Source: Myotis daubentonii (Eukaryota > Chordata > Mammalia > Chiroptera > Vespertilionidae). From it: 64,000 nt of DNA. Every line of letters begins with the position of its first letter. The stretch's first letter is position 1. Positions 57,909-64,000 of this stretch are shown piece after piece. The notes beneath the pieces are model-generated. The model worked only from the letters and a program-made list of their open reading frames with translations, had not been told where the DNA came from and searched no databases. The stretch spans positions 39,393,167-39,457,166 of the forward strand of contig NC_081850.1 in assembly GCF_963259705.1 (NCBI RefSeq), written 5' to 3'. The position numbers and the translations under genes were made by a program.

Positions 57909-58074
57909 TCTATAATAATACAAGCATTATATGCTAATTAGACCACACATCCTACCGGACGTCCTTCCGGATGTCCTTCCGTCCTTCTGGATGAAGCCAG
58001 GGCTGCGAAGGAAGCAGGTGCTGGCAGCTGGGGGAAGGAAGGCCTACTCTTGCACAAATTTCATGCATTAGACC
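57909..58074 (+). mobile_element. Second Helitron, head-to-tail
   Basis: Starts TCTATAATAATACAAGCATT directly after the CTAG of the preceding composite. It is of the same family (CCTACCGGACGTCCTTCCGG, TTCTGGATGAAGCCAGGGCT). It ends near TTGCACAAATTTCATGCATT followed by AGACC, so its GGGCCTCTAG terminus is mutated or truncated. Confidence 0.82.
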
Positions 58075-58429
58075 TTGTTTGATTTATAATAGCTTTGAAA
58101 TTAGCTAACAAATTAGATTCTGACAGCTGTTTTTCTACCTCTAGCCAAAGCCATCCATAGGAGCCTAAATGATACATGTTCTGGTGTGTGGTAACTGGTT
58201 GACTGCATGGAACCCACAGTTGTTCCTGGGAAGCCTTCCTCAATAAGAAGTAGAGAGATGAAAGAACAAAAATGTTTTGTGGTACCTGAAATGATTCCAG
58301 AAAGAAAATATTGAGTAAATTATTGTTTTAGATAATAAGTAGATAAAGCTTTAATGTGTGTATTTTTCCTTACGTCTTAAATTCTTTTTAAGTGAAATAC
58401 TGGCTACAGATCAGATGAAAGAAGAATCA
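58075..58429. other. Unique spacer between Helitrons and L2
   Basis: Nothing recognised. Confidence 0.3.
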
Positions 58430-58990
58430 ATTAAACTTCACGAGAACATCCAGGATTAAAACAGATCAAGGCACCCCCATGAGTAAAACAATTCAGTTCT
58501 CCCCATGGAGTTAGGACAAAACCCAAATGCCTCATCTTGGTCTATAATACTGTGACGGATTTGATCCTAACTCTCCAGCTTTACCTCTGGACTTTCCCCC
58601 AGTCATCATGCTTTAGACACATTGACTTCTTTTAATTTCTGTATTTCCTGTGACACTTACCTGTGGTGTTCCCTCTTCTAATGCCCCTTCAACCAGCTCT
58701 TCACAAGATTAGCTCCTTCTCAGGCTTCTGGTCTCACCCAGCTAAAGTGTAATCTCTCTAGAGAATCCTTCCTTAATCTTTCTACCTCTGTTTCATCACC
58801 CACTGCTCTTTGTTGAATTCTTTTTACACTTATCAGAACCTGTAACTATTAAATTGTTGAGCTTTTTTATTTTAGCTCTTCATCTCCTAGTTGAATGTAA
58901 TTTCTAGTAGGGCAATTATCAACTGTATCCCAGGTCCTCCAGAATATCTAGAACATGATGAAAACTCAACCAAAATTTGGTGACTGTAGA
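58430..58990 (+). mobile_element. L2 LINE 3' end, sense (source of the captured copy)
   Basis: A continuous L2: GGACAAAACCCAAATGCCTC, CTCCAGCTTTACCTCTGG, CAGTCATCATGCTTTAGACA, then TGTGGTGTTCCCTCTTCTAA, TTAGCTCCTTCTCAGGCTTC, GAGAATCCTTCCTTAATCTT, CTTATCAGAACCTGTAACTA and a GAATAAATGAATGATAAATG end. The L2 reads through both edges of 58678-58907, which identifies this as the original of the copy at 57679-57908. Confidence 0.8.
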
Positions 58991-59479
58991 ATAAATGAAT
59001 GATAAATGTTAATGACCTAGACATTCTTTCTTTCAGGTCATTTAAAGTTATCTTATGGTGCCTATTTGCAAACTGGTAAGAGCACATTAATTTCCAGTGC
59101 CTTCTTGTTTCCCCAAACATCTACTCCATTGCCTTGAAAATTCTAATTACTTATTTAGATATCAAAAATTTAATAAAAGGAGGACATTCTCAGACTCTAA
59201 CCTTCTGATAGAGACTAAGCTCTGAATACAGATGGACTTGGAACAGAAAAGCAAAAGGAGAAAAGGGGAAAGTATGGATATCAGAACTTCCATCTGAGAA
59301 TAACTCATGCTAGACAATTCAATCATTTACCAACCATGACAGTCTGGCCCAGTCTCAAACATCTGCCATAATGGCAATTTATTAAGGTATTAATATCAGA
59401 ATATGCCTTTAGGAATATCAGAATATTCTCTATTTACACACTCAAATTTAGTTAACTTTTTATGTAATAAAGCTGGAAA
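58991..59479. other. No recognised feature
   Basis: AT-rich unique DNA. Confidence 0.35.
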
Positions 59480-60330
59480 AATATTTTTTCCCTGATTATA
59501 AAAGAACTTTTCAATACACAAAATTTTCAGTATAAAAATGTTTGAAAATTCATAAAAGATTTATACTTTTATTGCCTATAATTCCATTACCCATAAATAA
59601 CTATTGATGTGATAGTTGGAAATTTCATCAACATTTTAGGAATCACGCTTTACATATAGTTTAATATGGTTATAATATCATGAATTGATCTCCATGTCAT
59701 TGAATAATCGAAGAAAATACAATATTAAATGGTTTTATAGAATTCTGTTACTTTTTTTCACTTCAAGATAATCAGCCTGCTTTCATTTCTATTATAAATA
59801 ATGCTTTATGGATATACTTGATTATACATGTTTATGCACATTTCTGATTATTTCCTTAAGATACAATTTAGGGTGAAGGATCATTGGTTCATGAGTCATG
59901 AATGTTTTTTCAGGCTCTTGATCGTTATTTCCAAATTGCTATCCAGCAATGTTGTACCATTTTACATGCCCCTCAGCAATATATGAAAATGTCCCTATTA
60001 CTGAATCATTGACAAAACCTGGCATATCATCAATTTAAATTAATTTTTTGCCAAATTGATCACAGAAAAATAAACATATTTATTTGGCAACTTATAAAGT
60101 TCTATTTTTCTGTAGCCATTTGTAATTGTTCTAGTAAATTGCTTCTTCTTCCCATTTGAATTTTATTTTCTTATTATTTCATAATAGCTCTTTTATACTT
60201 AGGACATTAGTCAATTGTCATGAGTTGCTAGTATTTTTAGTTTTCCACTTGTCTTTTAATTTTGTTTATGTTCTTATAAGAAACTTTTTACTTGTAAGAA
60301 ACTTATGTTACTCATAAAAATTTAAAAATA
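59480..60330 (-). mobile_element. Old L1M, ORF2 3' end and 3' UTR, antisense
   Basis: Reading the plus strand gives the complement of L1: TTTCTATTATAAATAATGCT, TATTTCCTTAAGATACAATT, GCTCTTGATCGTTATTTCCA, AATTGCTATCCAGCAATGTT, TTGCCAAATTGATCACAGAA, then TCTGTAGCCATTTGTAATTG. This is the conserved end of ORF2 in L1M families. No usable reading frame remains. Confidence 0.75.
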
Positions 60331-62169
60331 TTTATACATTCACATCTAGCAGCCATTTCCTTTGTAGCTCTCAATGTAGATGTTATGCTAAGAAAGGCCA
60401 TCCTCAACCCAAGCTCAGATAAATATTCTTAGAGCTGTTCTATGGGCAGTTAGCAGGTCTTAACATCATCTCTGATCCATTCTCCTTCCTTCATGACCTC
60501 GTTATTTTGTCTACTATCTATGAAAGACTCTGTGTATGTCTGCCTCTCTCAATTTCTGTCATTATAATTTAAATGTTTTGCCTAAAATTTTCTTACTGAT
60601 ACTTAACCAAATAGCAATGCGTTATTTCTTTTTTCTTATGGGCCTATCCAAATGGTGTGATAAAATTCCTGAAACTGCAACTGTGACTACGGGAATAGTC
60701 TGTTCTGTGATATAATCCACAATCTGTTCTAAATGAGGCCTGTTGCTTCATTTTGTTAAATATTATTGAGGGTTTTCCTTCTTCAGATATACCATCTCCA
60801 TAGACTAAAGAATCGTAATGCCTTGACATCTCTGTCTGCTCCCTCTCTGATAGATGCAGGCCTGCAGCATTCAATGTGGCCGTAATCTCTCCCTCAGAAT
60901 GGATTGGCAGAAGCAATGAGTGGATTGAATGCTATCTCACTGTCAGGATCCTGAATAAATGTAACATAGATTTCTGGGTTTGCCAGGATCTAGGCTACCA
61001 AAGACTTTGAAGATCAGAGCCAATACCTTGAACTAAGCACTCTGGACTAGTGGCCAAAAACCAGGGAATTTCTGTTTTTAGAGCTGACAACTCGGTACCA
61101 AACGAATAAGGGGAAAATCCAATTTGAAAACTCACTAAATCCTCACAACAGGGAAAATGGGCAACAGGTAAACATACAAAGAAGTCAACAAAAGGCACTT
61201 TTACCATAAACACAGCCTTATAGAACATACCTAAATCCAAAAATTCTGGAATTTTCAATTATGATCACTTTCAGTACCCTTGAGTTATGTTAGTGATTCC
61301 TCAAGCATTCACCTAGAGCCAAAAACTACTTTTGGACTCCTAAACGCATCTTTTGTTGTCATCTTGCCCATACACGGGACAGCAAATTCTCAGTCACTCT
61401 TCAGTTTCCTGGTCCCCTCATTACACAAGTCCTGCCATCTGTTACGTTCAGTTCTGATGAAAGGGCAGAGAGAAGAGTGGTAAGAAGCCATTGAGACATG
61501 TTTATGTAGAATGCGAGCAGTATAGAAGCCCAGGCGTCTGGATTCTTCTCTATGTCAGGGTCCCTCACTCCTCTGGGCCTCCGGGTAATGATGTAATGAG
61601 AGTAATATTGATGCGCTGTTGAGTTCTTTACAAAACTAACACTTTAGATTTTAAGACCAATTCCTCTCTAGATGGCTGCCATCTGTTTCCAGTGTGCCAC
61701 AAATAAAGCATTTGTAGCATTACCTATTTTGAATAGAAAGTGAATAGTGAATATTGCCCCATATTTACTAAAGGTTCCCAGGTAACAGGACAGTCTACTA
61801 GGCTAACTCACCTAGAGCCATGTGGGATCACATCTGTGGAGAATTTGTGCACGCCACAGGAGTTTATGCTGTGAAACACTGGGGCCACATATACCCGAGC
61901 ATTTGCTTATCTTCTAGCAAAAGAAAAAACATCAGCAAATTTTAGAGATGTTTTCTTTTCTCAGTAGAGTCAAATATTTCTAGGGCTATTCACATATAAT
62001 ACAAATATTCATTATTTGCTGAGGAATTACATAAATATCTTAATCTAGGCCTAGAATGTATGTGATGCCACACTTGCAGCCTGATTATGAAATTAAGATT
62101 TTAGCAAATTTACAAAGACACTATTTAAAAGCGATTTAATTAACATTGGCTGGACTAACTGCACAGATT
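60331..62169. other. No recognised feature
   Basis: Mostly unique DNA. Open frames of 67-90 codons (for example 60644-60916 and 60995-61258, both minus) lack motifs. Confidence 0.35.
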
Positions 62170-62280
62170 TGTTGATCTAATCAACACCTTCTGAATGTCT
62201 GCTAGGTGTCCAGCACTATGCCACGTGCTGAGGGTACACAGAGAATAAAATCTAGTTCACAGGATGATGGAACACACAAG
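62170..62280 (-). mobile_element. L2 fragment, antisense
   Basis: CTTCTGAATGTCTGCTAGGT, GTCCAGCACTATGCCACGTG and CTGAGGGTACACAGAGAATA match the L2 reverse complement. Confidence 0.6.
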
Positions 62281-62889
62281 CAGATTACTTGAGAAAACAA
62301 GATGTTCACATAGTCTGTAAGTGCCAGACTGAAAACAAGATTGGACAGGAAAGCCTTCTAGACAAGCAAAAAACACAAACTCTTCGGTTAATGGCTCAAG
62401 AAAGTTTAATCCTTTAAGCCTTACTTTGGAGGAGTGGCTGAATGTCATGTGGCAAGTGATTCAAGATTGCTAGGCTTAGCCTCGCCTCTGGCCCCAAGTC
62501 ATTCAGCACTGACATGAAGCATGTCAACTCCATCTAGTCATGCAAAAGTGCCACAAGTATCCGGACTTACTCACCAGAAAAGGTAGGCTAGGGCCAAGAC
62601 CATCTAGTGATTGGAACCCATTTCCTAGGGATTTTCACTGTTCGACTCTACTTGTTTTTCAATCAATTCTTCCCAACCACACACTCTAATCTTGTTGAGA
62701 AGACTAATAAATTTAATATCCTCCTCTTTAGAACATTTCCAGTGGTATTATGTATGGTATATCTAAGGGAATTCAAATGCCCATTATGAAACGGGGACCA
62801 GGTAGATACTCCCAGGTTTGCTCCTAAATCTAGGTCTGGAAGGAGATGGAAGGCGTTTTAGGGGTAAAATAGTCAGTTTTATGAATTAG
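62281..62889. other. No recognised feature
   Basis: Unique sequence. Confidence 0.35.
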
Positions 62890-63290
62890 GGGTCGGGGGG
62901 GGGGGGGGGGGGGGGCAGCGTGGAACTGCAGGGCTGTAAAGCTGGGATCTGCCAGAAGGCATACATTCACAGAATAAGGGAGCTGGGAGTTGCCACCCAT
63001 TCACAGAATAAAGGCGAAAGCCACAGGGAGTAGAAAAACAAAAGGGAGAAGAGGAGGGGGACTCCACATGGGGTTTGAGTTTTGAAGCTGCTATAGTGAC
63101 CACTCAGGGGGATATCAGGACACAAAGAAATGCAGCCTTGATAAACCTTAGGAAAGAGGGACTTAGTGGGACTCTCTCCCCCTCCCCACATGGGAGTCTG
63201 TGCTTGTTTCCCAATAAATTTCCACCTTTTCCTGTACTACCTTTTGCCCATGGCCTCATTCTTCAAATACACCTGGACAAGAACCTGGGA
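62890..63290 (+). mobile_element. Possible retroviral LTR
   Basis: CTCCCCCTCCCCACATGGGA, GTCTGTGCTTGTTTCCCAAT and AAATTTCCACCTTTTCCTGT look like the R/U5 part of a class I LTR with AATAAA (63213-63218). Upstream, ATTCACAGAATAAGGG and ATTCACAGAATAAAGG form a short direct repeat as in U3 regions. I could not define both ends or a target-site duplication. Confidence 0.35.
62895..62915. repeat. Poly-G run of 21
   Basis: Uninterrupted G run. It can form a G-quadruplex on this strand, and its length is unlikely to be exact in the assembly. Confidence 0.95.
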
Positions 63291-63489
63291 AATCACCTTT
63301 GCATCCTGCTCAGAGGAAAGCAATGCATTTCAGTTTAATTTTCAAGTTTCAGAGCTACGCACAGAATGCTAATGGAAGCACAGTTAAGGAAGCATCAGGG
63401 AGTGGCCTTCCCATCTGGGGCATAGGGAGACATGCAATTCCTGAGCTACTTCTGGAAGCACAAGAATTTAGTCAATTTCACCATGGAAA
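63291..63489. other. Unique spacer
   Basis: Nothing recognised. Confidence 0.3.
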
Positions 63490-63740
63490 TGAGAGAAGGG
63501 CATTCTAAATAGTAAGAACAGCCCTGGTAAAGGCAAAGAACTGTGAGGCCCATGATACCTTTTATAGACAGGAAGTAGTTTTGCTTGAGGGTAGACAGTG
63601 AGTTTAAACTCTGATGCTTAAACTGTATCATTAAATTGGATGGGGTGGGAGAGGTCACTGAGGTTTTTAAATGTGGGAATAAATGTGATCAGGACTGTGT
63701 TTTAGAAAATGACTCTCATATCTGTGCAGAGGTGGGGCAA
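63490..63740 (-). mobile_element. L2 LINE, antisense, diverged
   Basis: GGGCATTCTAAATAGTAAGA, ACAGCCCTGGTAAAGGCAAA, GGGAATAAATGTGATCAGGA and TTTTAGAAAATGACTCTCAT follow the L2 reverse complement (GAGCATTCCAGGCAGAGGGA, ACATGATC, AAAAAGATCACTCTGG). Confidence 0.6.
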
Positions 63741-63929
63741 GACTAGAGGAAGAAAGCAAACCTTGTCAATTATAGAAAATAAATAATAATTATTTTTTTA
63801 GTGGTTGATATGAAATATTTCATCAACCTCTAGATCCAAAGGTAAAATTACCCTGTAGAGTTGAAGTTAATATAATGCTCCAAGCATGTGCTTAATAATG
63901 CAAAAGTTATTTTTTAAGTTATGGATTTT
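63741..63929. other. Unique spacer
   Basis: AT-rich; nothing recognised. Confidence 0.3.
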
Positions 63930-64000
63930 TTCTTTTTTTAATATTTTATTGGTTTTTTACAGAAAGGAAGGGAGAGGGATAGAGAGTTAGAAACATCGAT
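63930..64000 (-). mobile_element. Ves SINE, cut by the window end
   Basis: ATATTTTATTGGTTTTTTAC, AGAAAGGAAGGGAGAGGGAT and AGAGAGTTAGAAACATCGAT is the tail half of an antisense Ves; the tRNA part lies beyond the window. Confidence 0.92.

Overview
This is eukaryotic, mammalian DNA, almost certainly from a vespertilionid (evening) bat. The evidence is the repeat content. There are several tRNA-derived Ves SINEs, five or six Helitrons of the HeliBat type (5' TC plus a TATATAATAAAAGGC-like start, a short 3' hairpin, a CTAG-like end, inserted between A and T), and a bat-type nhAT element. The L1 and HAL1 3' ends carry the bat 3' UTR, recognisable by its GGTGGTGAAGGCCTGGGG block. These lie on a background of old mammal-wide repeats (MIR, L2, MER5/Charlie, MLT1, Tigger, L1M). 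I recognise no protein-coding exon of a host gene. The open reading frames are short, lack family signatures and mostly fall inside repeats. The window reads as intergenic or deep intronic sequence.

Layout. 0-3 kb: an old L1 3' end with a younger L1 tail nested in it, then a HAL1 whose 3' UTR is present twice as an inverted repeat around a TATACA-type microsatellite. 4.9-5.3 kb: a solo retroviral LTR. 5.4-19.3 kb: AT-rich unique DNA with scattered MIR, MER5, L2 and Ves copies and an nhAT element at 13.6 kb. 20.7-21.3 kb: two Helitrons in opposite orientation. 21.8-28.5 kb: L2, MLT1, MIR, Ves and a 700 bp Helitron followed by a long alternating purine-pyrimidine tract. 30-36 kb: MIR, L2, a Tigger transposon with the first codons of its transposase, an assembly gap of 200 N inside an L2, and a HAL1 with a hairpin at its 5' junction. 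36.5-42.8 kb: an old interspersed repeat, a Charlie-type hAT, a Helitron, two Ves elements and an inverted pair of an unclassified repeat. 44.6-49.7 kb: mostly unique DNA with the only CpG-rich block that does not look repeat-derived (about 48.2-48.7 kb), the best candidate for a promoter or first exon. 49.7-57.3 kb: MIR and Ves elements and a collapsed endogenous retrovirus (LTR, primer-binding site, leader, LTR end) with perfect 6 bp target duplications. 57.5-58.9 kb: two head-to-tail Helitrons, the first carrying a 230 bp, about 99% identical copy of an L2 segment that lies 999 bp downstream. 59.5-64 kb: antisense L1M, L2 pieces, a possible LTR with a 21 G run, and a Ves cut by the window end.

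No genes act together here. The biology on view is transposition: target-primed insertion (SINE, L1, HAL1), rolling-circle transposition with sequence capture (Helitron), cut-and-paste DNA elements, and retroviral remnants. Family names come from remembered consensus features, not a database search. Boundaries of old repeats are good to about 20-50 bp; boundaries of young elements with target-site duplications are good to a few bases.
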